DNA from: Pelatocladus maniniholoensis HA4357-MV3
Lineage (GTDB): Bacteria; Cyanobacteriota; Cyanobacteriia; Cyanobacteriales; Nostocaceae
Direction of reading: 5' to 3'
DNA: 64,000 nt
Assembly (NCBI GenBank): GCA_019359115.1
Contig: JAHHHW010000073.1
Location: 46,175 to 110,174 of the forward strand
The stretch's first letter is position 1. The number at the start of each line of letters is the position of its first letter. A program made the position numbers and the translations under genes. The notes under the pieces are model-generated. The model worked only from the letters and a program-made list of their open reading frames with translations, did no database searches and was not told the DNA's origin. Shown in pieces: positions 54,825-64,000 of this stretch.

Positions 54825-56552
54825 CTATTTTCCACTTTCCTGACTAGACGAAGAACCTATATTTCCAGCTTTTTTAAGTGCTAGAAAAATGTCGTAGCGA
54901 TTACTACGACTATCATCAATAGCAGATGTGATACCGATTGAGCGTGTTGCATTTAATAATATTTTTTGATTTGGTAGTAAAGTCGGTAGGGGAAAGTTTT
55001 GAGTTGCGCGTTCTACATCTAAGAAAAACTGACCATTGGTAGGATTCGGTTGTGAAGGTACTGTTTGTTGAAATAATGAAGTGTTAGCTAGGGTATTGTT
55101 GAGTTTGGGAATAATTTTATCGCTAACAGGAGCGCCAAGTGCTAGGAAAGCAACATCTCCGTCTAGCCAACCGTGGCTAGCGGTTAAAGTTCCTAGAGGT
55201 CCAATCCAGTTGACAACGGGTTTACCTGCTACTGTTGTCTGCTGAATCTGGAATTGGTATTGAGTTTTCATAACTTCATCAAGTTTTGTCAGAGATGTTT
55301 GCGCGCGGGTGCGATCGCTTGCTTGCACCATGAATACTAAAGAGGCACGGAAGTTATCTGATAAAGTATCCTTGGGACGATTGGGAATAACTGAAACTGA
55401 AAATTCATCACCCATCCAACTCAATAAATCTTGCTCAAAATCAAGATTAGTCAAAGATTTTACACCTGCTTTGAGCTGTTCTGGTGAAATAGGCGAGAGA
55501 GGATTCCCTTGGGATGTGGAAACGTAGTCTGTCCACAATTGCTGTAAGTTACCGCCAGAAAGCATCATCAATGTTTCGGGTGGTACGAGGCTTGGCATCT
55601 TTCCAGCTTTGTTTTCTACTTTGAGTGTGCGTTGACTGTTGGGATTAAGCCAGGAAATGCCTTTAATACGTATTCCTTGTGACTCTAAGGAAATGCTTCC
55701 AGCTAAACCTTGGTTATTTTGTAACTGTGCTAGAACTTGAGCAGGTAAATGACGATTACCAGATGCAGCAGCTATTTTCGCCGAGACAGGTATATTTACA
55801 TAGAACTGAGCAAAGGCTTGAGTAGTAGCAATTTTAGGAAAATTATCCGTAAACCCCGCAGTTGTAGCGAGGGCAGTTTTATTTTTATATGCTTGAATCG
55901 CACGTTCTGTGGTTTTAGGATTATCAGTGATCACCAAGAAATGCTGATCTATCACTGCTGCTGATAAATTTTCTCCTGATGGTAAGTTAGTTTCTTTGAT
56001 GGGAATTCCTTCATAGGTACGATTAATCCATTTATCTGCTTTTGGATTTCTTGGTTGTGCCAAAATATTTTTTGCTTTTTCAGGATTTTTAATTGGTAGC
56101 ACTACCACCGTAGACTTTTGATTAATGGTAGTATTACTATCGCTTGCTACAGGTTTAGATGTAGATTTAATAGTTTCTGGGTTAAGAATTGCAATTGTAA
56201 CTTGTTCGCCAACCCAAGGACTAATATCTTTTTGAAAGTCGTAACCATTATTAGTCAGAAAGCGATCGCGCAACTGTACTAAATTCTTATCTAGCTCGGT
56301 TTGAGTTTCTTTTGTCCCAAACTCTCTTAGTTTCTGCCATTGAGTGCGATCGGTCGTCAGAGAAACTGTAAACAGCGCATCTTGGGGAATTATATTTGCA
56401 CCTACTGGTAAATTTCTAGACCATGATTGTCCCTGGGTTAACAACCAATACGCCGCAATACCTCCACCAATTAATATCCCAGCAGATGAGAGTGTGAGTA
56501 CCAGAGATGGTTTCTTTTTCTTCATCGAAACAGATACAACGGGCAGCGTCAT
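54825..56552 (-). CDS. DUF3352 membrane-anchored protein
   Basis: 575 aa. One membrane anchor at about 17-37 (LVLTLSSAGILIGGGIAAYWLL) after a Lys-rich start, then a large extracytoplasmic domain: NIIPQDALFTVSLTTDRTQWQ, DFQKDISPWVGEQVTIAIL and FEQDLLSWMGDEFSVSVIP. The repeated W-x-G-(E/D) elements are typical of DUF3352. Role unknown. Either Met1 or Met10 could be the start. Confidence 0.88.
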   Translation of the reverse strand: MTLPVVSVSMKKKKPSLVLTLSSAGILIGGGIAAYWLLTQGQSWSRNLPVGANIIPQDALFTVSLTTDRTQWQKLREFGTKETQTELDKNLVQLRDRFLTNNGYDFQKDISPWVGEQVTIAILNPETIKSTSKPVASDSNTTINQKSTVVVLPIKNPEKAKNILAQPRNPKADKWINRTYEGIPIKETNLPSGENLSAAVIDQHFLVITDNPKTTERAIQAYKNKTALATTAGFTDNFPKIATTQAFAQFYVNIPVSAKIAAASGNRHLPAQVLAQLQNNQGLAGSISLESQGIRIKGISWLNPNSQRTLKVENKAGKMPSLVPPETLMMLSGGNLQQLWTDYVSTSQGNPLSPISPEQLKAGVKSLTNLDFEQDLLSWMGDEFSVSVIPNRPKDTLSDNFRASLVFMVQASDRTRAQTSLTKLDEVMKTQYQFQIQQTTVAGKPVVNWIGPLGTLTASHGWLDGDVAFLALGAPVSDKIIPKLNNTLANTSLFQQTVPSQPNPTNGQFFLDVERATQNFPLPTLLPNQKILLNATRSIGITSAIDDSRSNRYDIFLALKKAGNIGSSSSQESGK

Positions 56553-57062
56553 TGAAACAAATACCTCATTATAGGGAACTCTCTACTTGCTTGTTGGCAA
56601 AGTAAACCAAAAGGTTTCCTGATCTTTGAAAATGGCAATTACATTGTTTATTACTATAGACAGTTCAATATACTTCGGTAATAAGTTACCATTTTTTTCC
56701 AAAATTGCAATTTCTGGATGAACTATAACAATCGAGTTTTGTTTCTGAACTTATTATTGAAGCTAGGGAACTTTAGTTTTGAGGCTCTTATTAATAAGAA
56801 AATATTATTTTTGATACTTCTAAAAACTGGAATTATAAGGAAAAATTAAGTATATTTTTGTAATAAAATCAGTCTATGAAGTTACAGAAATAGCATATAT
56901 TAGCTAAGTACATCTGATTATTTTGAGTAAGTTGATGAGAATAAACATAGCTACGTTACGAAAAGTAAACATGTACCAAATTCTTGCCCATGACCAATGA
57001 CATAGACGCGCCTTCTTCGGCTTCTCGTAGAATATGACAAATGACGACTTATTTAGAGTTTT
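56553..57062. other. 510-bp spacer without visible genes
   Basis: AT-rich DNA between DUF3352 and methyltransferase genes, both on the minus strand. Near 56990-57040 there is a mixture of TGACAAATGAC heptamer-like and GACGCGCC repeats as in other spacers. The DUF3352 promoter must lie in the first part. No further structure seen. Confidence 0.5.
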
Positions 57063-57758
57063 TTAGGTTGCGATCGCTGGATAAACCAAACTGTACAAAA
57101 AATAGTTTGCAGTGCGGTTTACCCTACCAGACCAACCTAAATTTTGCAAAGATTTCTCTAATTGAAGTGGTTCATGGAAAATCTTTACAACACGATAAGT
57201 TCGCCCATCATTTAACTTTCTCTCTGAATATCCTTGTTGATGCAAAGTTGCATGATTACGGGCTGTTGATTCCTGGTTAAGCAAGCTGTCTACAAAAAAA
57301 ACACGACCATTAGGTTTCAGCGCCTCCTTAACCATTTGCCAGAAAGCTACGAATCTCTCCATCGGGACATGTGATAGCCAAAATCCGAAGAATATAAAAT
57401 CAAACTGTTGAGTGGGAAACCAGTCAAACAAGTCAGCAACAATATACTCTACAAAGGCGGAACCAACACGTTGCTGATTCAACGCGATAACTTCAAAAGA
57501 AGCATCCACCGCAGTCAAATGTGTCCCAAAAGATACCAAGTGTTGAGTCCATAACCCAGTCCCGCAAGCTAGTTCTAAGATATCGCCCGATGGTGCAGCA
57601 TTTTGAAGAGCTGCTTCTACTTCTGCAACTTCAGAAAACCACTGTTGACGATGCTTTTCACCGCGATCATAGCGTCCCTGACGCAAAAACCACTCATCGT
57701 ATTGTGAGGCACGTTGACGGTAGTATTCGATTTGCTCTGCCAAAATGTCAGCGTTCAT
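57063..57758 (-). CDS. Class I SAM-dependent methyltransferase
   Basis: 231 aa. SAM-binding motif I is DILELACGTGLWTQHLVSFG, then TAVDASFEVIALNQQRV, YIVADLFDWFPTQQFDFIFFGFWLSHVP and KPNGRVFFVDSLLN. Its start overlaps the end of the chorismate lyase gene by 11 bp, so the two are co-translated. That pairing suggests methylation of a 4-hydroxybenzoate-derived compound, but the substrate is not determined. Confidence 0.87.
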   Translation of the reverse strand: MNADILAEQIEYYRQRASQYDEWFLRQGRYDRGEKHRQQWFSEVAEVEAALQNAAPSGDILELACGTGLWTQHLVSFGTHLTAVDASFEVIALNQQRVGSAFVEYIVADLFDWFPTQQFDFIFFGFWLSHVPMERFVAFWQMVKEALKPNGRVFFVDSLLNQESTARNHATLHQQGYSERKLNDGRTYRVVKIFHEPLQLEKSLQNLGWSGRVNRTANYFLYSLVYPAIAT

Positions 57759-58407
57759 TAACTAACAAACCTTTTGTCTCCTGCTCTTTGTCTTTTGGCA
57801 ATAGCTGAGTTAATCCCAAGTATTTTGTTAAATAGGGTGAGAATACTTCGTAAATTAAAGTTAACGGCTGTCCATGATGCCAAAACAAGTAATGACGACC
57901 CCAAAATGGTCCTTCCTCATTAAAGCCAGACTGTAACGCATCTGAGTAACCGTAGTATATTCCTTGGATATCCCGATACAATTCTGTGCGGAGACGGGCT
58001 AAACTTGCCCAAATAGGTAATGAACGATTTTGTAAGTATTCATCTACATGAGAAGCTTCCCACCATGAAGTAGCATACGCTAGCCTCTGCCCAGAAGCAG
58101 TGCGTAGCCATACTTGGCGTCGCAGTCGTGGTCCTGGTACAGCTTTAATTAAATCAGGAGCGCTATCTAAATCCATGCCAACCAATGACATGTCAATGAC
58201 ATCCACTTCTGTTGGTTCACTTGTGAGCAATTGTAAGTGTCTAGTTGGGGAGCCGTCACCTAAAAGCAACAATTGCCAGGCTGGTGCTAGTTGAGCATGT
58301 GCCAAACCTTGTTGAATAACTTCCTCCCCACCTTGCCATATTGGAGTAAGACGGTGCCACCCCGTTGGCAATGTTAAGTTGTTTGTCGGTGTAAAAGTAG
58401 CAGTCAA
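57748..58407 (-). CDS. Chorismate--pyruvate lyase (DUF98, Sll1797-like)
   Basis: 219 aa. Produces 4-hydroxybenzoate from chorismate, the first step of plastoquinone synthesis; Synechocystis Sll1797 is the established cyanobacterial enzyme and this sequence fits that family (LPTGWHRLTPIWQGGEEVIQQG, RHLQLLTSEPTEVDVIDM, RRQVWLRTASGQRLAYATSWW, LPIWASLARLRTELYRDIQGIYYG). The Arg and Glu-rich pocket residues of UbiC folds are within these blocks. It is followed, with an 11-bp overlap, by a methyltransferase gene. Confidence 0.88.
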   Translation of the reverse strand: MTATFTPTNNLTLPTGWHRLTPIWQGGEEVIQQGLAHAQLAPAWQLLLLGDGSPTRHLQLLTSEPTEVDVIDMSLVGMDLDSAPDLIKAVPGPRLRRQVWLRTASGQRLAYATSWWEASHVDEYLQNRSLPIWASLARLRTELYRDIQGIYYGYSDALQSGFNEEGPFWGRHYLFWHHGQPLTLIYEVFSPYLTKYLGLTQLLPKDKEQETKGLLVNER

Positions 58408-58501
58408 TGTTCTTTACAAAACTTCACCTCTTTCTATGTAAGCACAAAAAACCTTATTGCCCAAGAGGATGTCGGGGAAATAAAGGATTAGTTAGTTAAA
58501 A

Positions 58502-58574
58502 CGAGCGCGGCAGGACTCGAACCTGCGGCCGATTGCTTAGAAGGCAATTGCTCTATCCACTGAGCTACGCGCCC
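58502..58574 (-). tRNA. tRNA-Arg (anticodon TCT)
   Basis: 73 nt on the minus strand: acceptor GGGCGCG pairs with CGCGCTC (one G-U) plus discriminator G, D-arm GCTCAGTGGATAGAGC, anticodon stem-loop TTGCCTTCTAAGCAA with TCT, and T-loop GGTTCGAGTCC. CCA not encoded. Confidence 0.95.
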
Positions 58575-58645
58575 ATGTTAAAAAAGGCTTTAGGTAAAGC
58601 CAGCGTGTTCATTGTATATGTCTTGTTGTCATAATGCAAGCCTTT

Positions 58646-58951
58646 TTATTTGCTGCTATAAAAGAAGGCAATTTCTTTTTCTTTGAGAGGTGCAAAGCCA
58701 GCATCTACTAGCTTTTGGTTGAGTTCATCTTGGGGGATGTGTTTGGCTCCGATCCTGACTATGCGCGATCGCATGGTATTACTAACACCACTACGCTGTC
58801 TGTTTGCCTCTAATCCCATGACTTGATGATAAAGTTTCAGCTTGGCGGGTGGAATGGAAGTACCGTCAAAATCAATTCCTTGGGCGATCGCCTCATCAAC
58901 AGCATCAGCACCCTTGCTCGTTGGCTGAACTTCGTTGGTTTCGGTAGTCAT
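58646..58951 (-). CDS. DUF4090 family protein
   Basis: 101 aa. GADAVDEAIAQGIDFDGTSIPPAKLKLY, GLEANRQRSGVSNTMRSRIVRIGAKHIPQDELN and APLKEKEIAFFY are the DUF4090 pattern, a cyanobacterial family of unknown role (family recalled). Soluble and very strongly conserved in the region RSGVSNTMRSRIVRIG. Confidence 0.82.
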   Translation of the reverse strand: MTTETNEVQPTSKGADAVDEAIAQGIDFDGTSIPPAKLKLYHQVMGLEANRQRSGVSNTMRSRIVRIGAKHIPQDELNQKLVDAGFAPLKEKEIAFFYSSK

Positions 58952-59198
58952 GACTATATCACTTTATCGTTACACTTGGATTTTACCAAGTATTAGGACA
59001 CTCAGTAATAGCTACTTTTTCCAGACTCCTGATTTTTGAAAAAGCTTGTTCCCAAGCAGGTTTAATGCAGAAGAATCAACAAAAACTAGATAATAATATC
59101 TAAGGTATTGCCGTATATTTTCGTATACGCTTGTATATATAAAATTTTTGGTTTAATCTCTAACCAAAGGTATAGTCAATCTAATTTAAAATTGACTA

Positions 59199-59239
59199 TT
59201 CGGAATTTTGGAAGTTAGTTCTAATTTCTAAATTCCGAA
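59199..59239. promoter_or_regulatory. Inverted repeat upstream of the 59278 gene
   Basis: TTCGGAATTT (59199-59208) and AAATTCCGAA (59230-59239) are perfect 10-bp arms around a 21-nt loop, ending 38 bp before the start codon. It could be an operator or a leader hairpin. The rest of the 326-bp spacer (58952-59277) is AT-rich with no other visible feature. Confidence 0.5.
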
Positions 59240-59277
59240 TACCGAAATTCACAATTGTTTTGGTCATAGGTGGTGCA

Positions 59278-59661
59278 ATGTCTGACCCTCATACTCCTCA
59301 AAAAAAAGACCGTACCCTAGAAAAAGCTCTGACCAATAAAATTATTGATGATTATTTTGAAAACTCAGAAAGCTGGCTAAGAGCAATTTTGCGGATGTGC
59401 ATCTTCTCTTTGGCTCATCTTGATGGACAACCTGTGTTTATGGTGGAATGTCCTAATCAAGCCGTAGCCAAGCGATTGAGCCGTAAAACCTATCCTTTTC
59501 GAGGCATGGTATATTATTTAACAGATGACTTCAATGCTAGTGATCGCTCCTTGTTTTGTTATCAAGAAAACAAAGAAGGATCATGGCGCTGCTTTGACAC
59601 CAGCATTAATGCTTGGACTGACTTGAAGGCAAAAACCAGAAGACAGGAAGCAGAAGGGTAG
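59278..59661 (+). CDS. Conserved cyanobacterial protein of unknown function
   Basis: 127 aa from ATG 59278 (MSDPHTPQKKDRTLEKALTN), with GGTGG upstream; an in-frame start at 59260 is less likely. ESWLRAILRMCIFSLAHLDGQPVFMVECPNQAVAKRLSRKTYPFRGMVYYL is its conserved-looking centre. It is soluble, with no motif I can assign to a function. Confidence 0.72.
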   Translation: MSDPHTPQKKDRTLEKALTNKIIDDYFENSESWLRAILRMCIFSLAHLDGQPVFMVECPNQAVAKRLSRKTYPFRGMVYYLTDDFNASDRSLFCYQENKEGSWRCFDTSINAWTDLKAKTRRQEAEG

Positions 59662-59746
59662 ATAGTGGTTAGTAGTTAGTGGTTATTTTAATCCCCAATC
59701 CCCGTTACCCCTTATCCCCTTTCCTCAATCCCCTATCCCCAACTTC

Positions 59747-59998
59747 TCACCTCTGTGGGCGTGTCACCAAACCACCAACAAACGCCCCCAAAATTGTGCC
59801 AGTCCATAATCCTGTAGTACTACCTTGCCAGATCGCGCCTGGTGTTACCCAAGCATTACACGCCTGCTTGAAACCCCAGCCTTGATTTTGACATTTTTGG
59901 CTATGAAGACTTAAGCTGACTTGCCCTCCAATATAACCACTCAAAAAGCCCGATAGTAAAGCAAAAAAGGTGCAAATTAGAATTCGGTTTTTAGCCAT
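59747..59998 (-). CDS. Small two-helix membrane protein
   Basis: 83 aa: helix 1 at about 6-27 (ILICTFFALLSGFLSGYIGG), a loop with two Cys, and helix 2 at about 60-78 (GLWTGTILGAFVGGLVT). The glycine-zipper-like repeats in both helices suggest they pack together. No family recognised; the frame is clean and convergent with the gene at 59278. Confidence 0.65.
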   Translation of the reverse strand: MAKNRILICTFFALLSGFLSGYIGGQVSLSLHSQKCQNQGWGFKQACNAWVTPGAIWQGSTTGLWTGTILGAFVGGLVTRPQR

Positions 59999-60084
59999 TC
60001 TTTAATTTTTTATTAACAGCGCAAGACTTTGCGCTCGTACAGTAGTTCATTGTGATTTCAATAAATCTTATCAGACTAAGCAAT

Positions 60085-60237
60085 TAAGTCCGCAAGAAGC
60101 CCGCAAGTAAACTGCGGGCTAATAGCGCAAGTCTAATAGAAGTAGACTGAATAATTAAGCAGATTTTTCAGTTTTTTGGCTGAACCAAAGTTTTGATTCA
60201 ATCGCAGGCGGATTTTTTGAACATTTGGGATGCTCCC
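60085..60237. mobile_element. Multi-hairpin element, left end diverged
   Basis: Right TIR TTGGGATGCTCCC ends at 60237. Linker GCTAATAGCGCAAGTC lies at 60118-60133. The hairpin before the linker has arms GCCCGCA/TGCGGGC, quite different in sequence from the 8885 copy but still paired. The next hairpin is AGTCTA/TAGACT, again changed on both arms. The segment before the right TIR (ATCGCAGGCGGATTTTTTGA) equals the other copies. No left TIR is present. It sits 80 bp past the ppc stop. Confidence 0.7.
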
Positions 60238-60317
60238 ATTTAAGCTGCGATCGCACTCAAATTTAACTGAGAATAGGAGAATACAAGCCCTCAATACGTT
60301 CACAAAATCCTGATACA

Positions 60318-63300
60318 TCAACCTGTATTTCTCATACCAGCAGCAATACCGTTAATTGTCAATAGTGCGCCGCGTAGCAATTCGCCTTTACTATATCGTG
60401 AGTGAATCACTCCAGATGTGGATATATTCTTAGACTGGCGTAAGCGCTTCAGGAGGGAAACCTGAATAAAGCCCAAGGGTACAATTGTACCATTGCGTAA
60501 CTGTACTGATCGCTGTAAGACAGGATCACCATCTAAAAGTCTTTGGTGTTCAGTAATATTTAATACTAATTCCCGTGTGAGATAGTATTCGCTGGCTATT
60601 TGTTCAAATAATTTCTCGAAACGAGGCTTATCTTGTGGATCAGATAACTCTTCGACATAACGCTGCGCCATTTGCAAGTCTACTTTTGCCAAAGTCATTT
60701 CTGCTTTGGAAATCACCATTTTAAAGAAGGGCCATTTCATATAGAAATAGCGTAGTAATTGCAAGTTTTCTTCTGGTTCTTCGTTTAAGAACTCTTGTAA
60801 AGCTGTACCAATACCGTACCACGAAGGAAGCAAGAACCGCGTTTGCGTCCAGCTAAATACCCAAGGAATCGCCCGCAGACTGCTTAAGTCTTTTTTACCA
60901 GAAGGACGACGGGCTGGACGAGAACTAATTTGGAGGAGGCTAATTTCTTCTATGGGTGTAACTTGGTGGAAGAAGTCGATAAAATCTGGTTGTTCGTAGA
61001 TCAGCGAACGATAATGAGTGCGCGATCGCACTGCTAATTCTTCCATAATTTCGTTCCAAGGTTCAATATCATCAAACCCTGTTTTCAGCAAGCTGGCTTG
61101 AATTACAGCAGTTGTAACAGTTTCCAAATTGTACAGCGCTAAATCACGTAAGGAATATTTAGAAGCTAATACTTCCCCTTGTTCGGTAATTTTGATGCGT
61201 CCATTGATACTATGACCAGGCTGTGCCAAAATCGCCTCGTAAGCTGGGCCACCTCCACGTCCGACAGAACCGCCACGTCCGTGGAAAATCCGCAAATTCA
61301 CACCATGATTTTCAGCTATTTGCTGTAGTGATTTTTGGGCTTTATGAATCTCCCAGTTGCTACTTAAAAAGCCAGAGTCTTTGTTGCTGTCAGAATACCC
61401 CAGCATGACTTCTTGGAGGTTAGGAGTCAGGGGAGATGAGGAAACATTTTCTCGATCTGTAATCCCCTGTCCCCGATCCTTTTGAATTTCGGCGTAACCA
61501 CCTGCTAATAAGGCACGATATAAAGGTAGTTCAAATAGTTGTTGCATGACACTGCGGGAGCGTTGCAAATCTTCTACAGTTTCAAATAGAGGAACTACTT
61601 GAATCGTACCTACTGCTGTTCCAGGATCGTAAAGTCCTGCTTCTTTAGCAAATAGCAAGACTTCTAGGACGTCGCTAACTTGGCGACACATACTAATGAT
61701 GTAGGTTTTGCAGATATCATTACCAAACTCACGTTGGAGCGATCGCACTATCCGTAGAGTTTCGATAATATCGTTGGTTTTTGGTGAAAATGGTAATTCA
61801 GCAGGAATCAATGGACGGCGAGTTTGCAATTCTCCGACTAACCAAGTTACTTTTTCTTCCTCTGTAAGTTCGTTGTAAGAACACTTTAAAATCTCAAAGT
61901 ATTCTAAAATGTCATTTAAAGCATCCGAATGACGGGTTGATTCTTGTCGGATATCTAAACAAGTCAAGTTGAAACCAAAAATTTCTACTTGGCAAATCAG
62001 ATTTTCTAGTTCCTGACAGTTGAGTCCTGTTTCTGCTAAGTTGCGTTCAATTAGACGTAGTTCAGCTAAAAAATCTTCTCCAGAACGATAAATAGGAACT
62101 TCGGTTTTGGGTGTCTCTCTTGTGTATAAAGCTAAGTTGCGATCGCGTGTATTTTCCAGTCGCTTCAGCAAGTAGGACATTTTCAAGCGATAGGGTTCTT
62201 GGCGATAACGCAGTGCTAATTCGTCGTAAACTTCACTTAACTGGGACTGGTCTATTTCTAATGATTCCAGTAAATCTGGTAAGACATCACTCCAGTGCAG
62301 CGACACACTCAATAAATTAATTAGTCGTTTTACTGACTGAATATATCTTTCTAAAACAATTGTGCGCTGATAACAAGCAGTCTCCCAGGTAATTTCTGGA
62401 GTGACTGAGGGGTTCCCATCTCTGTCTGCACCTACCCAAGAACCAAACTTGCAAAAGTTCTTGCTTGGCGGTTCTAGCCAGGGAAAAGTATTAGCCAAAG
62501 TATATTTGAAGCGTTTGTAAAGTTGGGGAATCGCATCAAATAAGACTTCTTGGAAGTAGTGCAGAGCATAATCTACTTCATCAAGTACAGAGGGTTTAAA
62601 CTGGTGTAATTCATCAGTACGCCACCAGAGGCGAATTTCTTGGATTAACTGTTCTCGCAGTTCTGCTACTTCCCAAGCATAATCAGGGTTTCCCACACGT
62701 TTTTCTGCAAGATCAAGTTGTTGCAGCAAATTTACCACTCGTCGCTGTTTATCGCGGATGGTATGACGAACAATTTCTGTGGGGTGAGCAGTGAACACTA
62801 ATTGCACATCCAATTGGGCAATTAGGCGTTGAATTTGTTGTGGTGGTACGTTTAGCTGGTATAACAGGGGAAATAGAGTAGCGAAAGTGTCTTTACTTTT
62901 CTTACTTGAATTGGCTTGCCAACTCTTGCTTAACAATTCTGTCCCCAATCCACTGTTGAGACAATTTTCTGAAGCGTCAGAATTTGGAGAGGGAATTGCG
63001 TTTGGTATTTCCTGAGTCCCTGGTTCACTTACCGCCTCATAGCGAGTCATCTGCTGCCGTTGTTCGTAGTCCTGCTCTATGATATTGATCAGCTGGAAGT
63101 ACAATGCAAAGGCACGAGTCGCTCGGATAGCTTCGTTAATATTTAACTGCTCAATTAATTTAAAGACAGAGGAGGCTTGATCAAGAGTTGCTTGTCCTTC
63201 TGGTGAACACAAATCACGTAATTGACGCAAAAGATCTACCATTTTTTGGCCACATTCTTGCCGGAGTACGGACTCCCACAATTCTTCTACTATTTGTAGC

Positions 63301-63374
63301 CGATGGCGCAAAAATAAATCAGAGGCGGGGTAGATATTCACTTCCTGGGCGTAAAAGTATAAAAGAGAACTCAT
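60318..63374 (-). CDS. ppc: Phosphoenolpyruvate carboxylase
   Basis: 1018 aa, full length. Adds bicarbonate to PEP to give oxaloacetate, the main anaplerotic step. Catalytic and binding blocks are [20 protein letters not shown] (with the essential His), [53 protein letters not shown], and the C-terminus [10 protein letters not shown]. The plant-type N-terminal phosphorylation serine motif is absent, as in other cyanobacteria. An insertion at about 125-165, rich in Ser/Asn, separates conserved regions. Confidence 0.97.
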   Translation of the reverse strand: MSSLLYFYAQEVNIYPASDLFLRHRLQIVEELWESVLRQECGQKMVDLLRQLRDLCSPEGQATLDQASSVFKLIEQLNINEAIRATRAFALYFQLINIIEQDYEQRQQMTRYEAVSEPGTQEIPNAIPSPNSDASENCLNSGLGTELLSKSWQANSSKKSKDTFATLFPLLYQLNVPPQQIQRLIAQLDVQLVFTAHPTEIVRHTIRDKQRRVVNLLQQLDLAEKRVGNPDYAWEVAELREQLIQEIRLWWRTDELHQFKPSVLDEVDYALHYFQEVLFDAIPQLYKRFKYTLANTFPWLEPPSKNFCKFGSWVGADRDGNPSVTPEITWETACYQRTIVLERYIQSVKRLINLLSVSLHWSDVLPDLLESLEIDQSQLSEVYDELALRYRQEPYRLKMSYLLKRLENTRDRNLALYTRETPKTEVPIYRSGEDFLAELRLIERNLAETGLNCQELENLICQVEIFGFNLTCLDIRQESTRHSDALNDILEYFEILKCSYNELTEEEKVTWLVGELQTRRPLIPAELPFSPKTNDIIETLRIVRSLQREFGNDICKTYIISMCRQVSDVLEVLLFAKEAGLYDPGTAVGTIQVVPLFETVEDLQRSRSVMQQLFELPLYRALLAGGYAEIQKDRGQGITDRENVSSSPLTPNLQEVMLGYSDSNKDSGFLSSNWEIHKAQKSLQQIAENHGVNLRIFHGRGGSVGRGGGPAYEAILAQPGHSINGRIKITEQGEVLASKYSLRDLALYNLETVTTAVIQASLLKTGFDDIEPWNEIMEELAVRSRTHYRSLIYEQPDFIDFFHQVTPIEEISLLQISSRPARRPSGKKDLSSLRAIPWVFSWTQTRFLLPSWYGIGTALQEFLNEEPEENLQLLRYFYMKWPFFKMVISKAEMTLAKVDLQMAQRYVEELSDPQDKPRFEKLFEQIASEYYLTRELVLNITEHQRLLDGDPVLQRSVQLRNGTIVPLGFIQVSLLKRLRQSKNISTSGVIHSRYSKGELLRGALLTINGIAAGMRNTG

Positions 63375-63483
63375 ATGTTGTGTTCTAGTAAAGCCAATTA
63401 CTTTTTATGATTTCAGGTTTTGCTCTTGACCGTCATGGAATTTGCCACAATAATTTTGAGAAAAACTAGTATAATATTTAACG

Positions 63484-63714
63484 CTAATTTTCTGGATTTG
63501 GTTCTGGAAAGTCCAGTATGGGAAGGCGATCGCCACGAAATAATTCTTCACTTGCTTCCCCAAGAGCTTGTAATGTTTCTGAGGTAGCTTTCTCTGCTAA
63601 TAACAACATCATGACTGATGCTGTACCCATTTGCAAAAGCAAAGATTGGGGAATAGTGAATAAACCCAAATTAAGTCCTGAATCGGCTGAAGATTGTGAA
63701 TTATTAGCTTGCAT
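63484..63714 (-). CDS. Small cyanobacterial protein of unknown function
   Basis: 76 aa from the Met at 63714: MQANNSQSSADSGLNLGLFT, then IPQSLLLQMGTASVMMLLLAEKATSETLQALGEASEELFRGDRLPILDF. A hydrophobic helix in the middle is followed by an amphipathic segment and a Pro/Asp-rich tail. The in-frame upstream stretch to 63831 has no start signal. No function known; the tidy frame suggests a real gene. Confidence 0.68.
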   Translation of the reverse strand: MQANNSQSSADSGLNLGLFTIPQSLLLQMGTASVMMLLLAEKATSETLQALGEASEELFRGDRLPILDFPEPNPEN

Positions 63715-64000
63715 AGGTAATTCTCGTGCTTTGGAGGAAATCAATATCAGGTAGCAAAATAAAACAAAGCTCTGATTTGAGGATTTTAAATCATGAATCT
63801 TTAAATATTTGCCATTTTGCAAATTAATCAAGTTAACAAAAGTGTTAAAACTTCTTGGTGGATAATTCTATGGTTCTAGTTTACAAGTGATTAGGGGATT
63901 GGGGATCCGGGTCAGGGATCGGGAATTGAAGAAAAGGGATCAGGGATTGGGAAAATCAATAGGAAGAGATTCCCTTATGTCTCCCATGTCTCCCTTTCCC
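63715..64000. other. End-of-window spacer with simple GGGGAT/GGGAT repeats
   Basis: No gene visible. From about 63890 it is made up of variants of GGGATTGGGGAT and GGGATCAGGGATTGGG, ending in CTCCC-rich sequence, the same low-complexity family as in 15000-15100, 35440-35490 and 50370-50470. The promoter of the 63714 gene must be in the first 100 bp. Confidence 0.5.

Overview
The window comes from a cyanobacterium, most likely a filamentous Nostocales-type strain. It carries psbA (photosystem II D1), a cyanobacterial-type ppc, the cytochrome c maturation gene ccsA, a chorismate lyase of the DUF98 type and several cyanobacteria-restricted DUF families. The octamer GCGATCGC (HIP1) recurs throughout. 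The GlcNAc 2-epimerase closely resembles the characterised Anabaena enzyme. All assignments come from reading the sequence and from recalled family knowledge; no database search was run.

Layout. 0-4.3 kb: a 21-bp tandem repeat, a nested mobile-repeat structure, an HlyD-type adaptor, a histidine kinase and a BON lipoprotein. 4.5-14.9 kb (mostly minus strand): a large stress-type protein with a recent internal duplication, a DOMON-like/APH-like kinase pair, an XRE regulator gene split by a small transposon-like element, an Uma2 protein, GlcNAc 2-epimerase, a CHASE2 Ser/Thr kinase and a ROK sugar kinase. 15-25.9 kb: two orphan ABC permeases, a VanZ/LamG-like protein, the succinate-semialdehyde dehydrogenase plus 2-oxoglutarate decarboxylase pair that closes the cyanobacterial TCA cycle, a secreted nuclease, an FdC2-like ferredoxin, tRNA-Ser and a flavin monooxygenase. 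26-31.6 kb: tandem repeats, small conserved proteins, a cysteine desulfurase and a phospholipase-D-like lipoprotein with an EF-hand loop. 31.6-41.9 kb: a long gene-poor stretch, a LabA-like NYN protein, a two-component pair, a MocR/PdxR-type regulator divergent from an FMN-binding protein, and a Zn alcohol dehydrogenase. 42-46.7 kb: a TnpB remnant and the urease genes ureD-A-(mini-ORFs)-B-cupin-C. 46.8-50.4 kb: a divergent psbA, then a Rieske oxygenase divergent from a TetR regulator with duplicated palindromic operators. 50.5-64 kb: proB, cinA, ccsA, a DUF3352 protein, a chorismate lyase/methyltransferase pair, tRNA-Arg, ppc and small conserved proteins.

The strongest unexplained signal is not a protein. 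A superfamily of roughly 150-270 bp multi-hairpin elements is scattered through the spacers. At least six loci share a 16-nt linker close to GCTAATAGCGCAAGTC, placed between hairpins whose sequences differ between copies while pairing is kept. One copy has perfect terminal inverted repeats and a perfect 8-bp target-site duplication inside the XRE gene, which shows mobility. Other copies have themselves been entered by different inverted-repeat elements. Further leads are three PdxR-like boxes in the MocR intergenic region, an unusual D1 isoform with Gln199 and Trp126, and a urease cluster with an inserted cupin gene and mini-ORFs.
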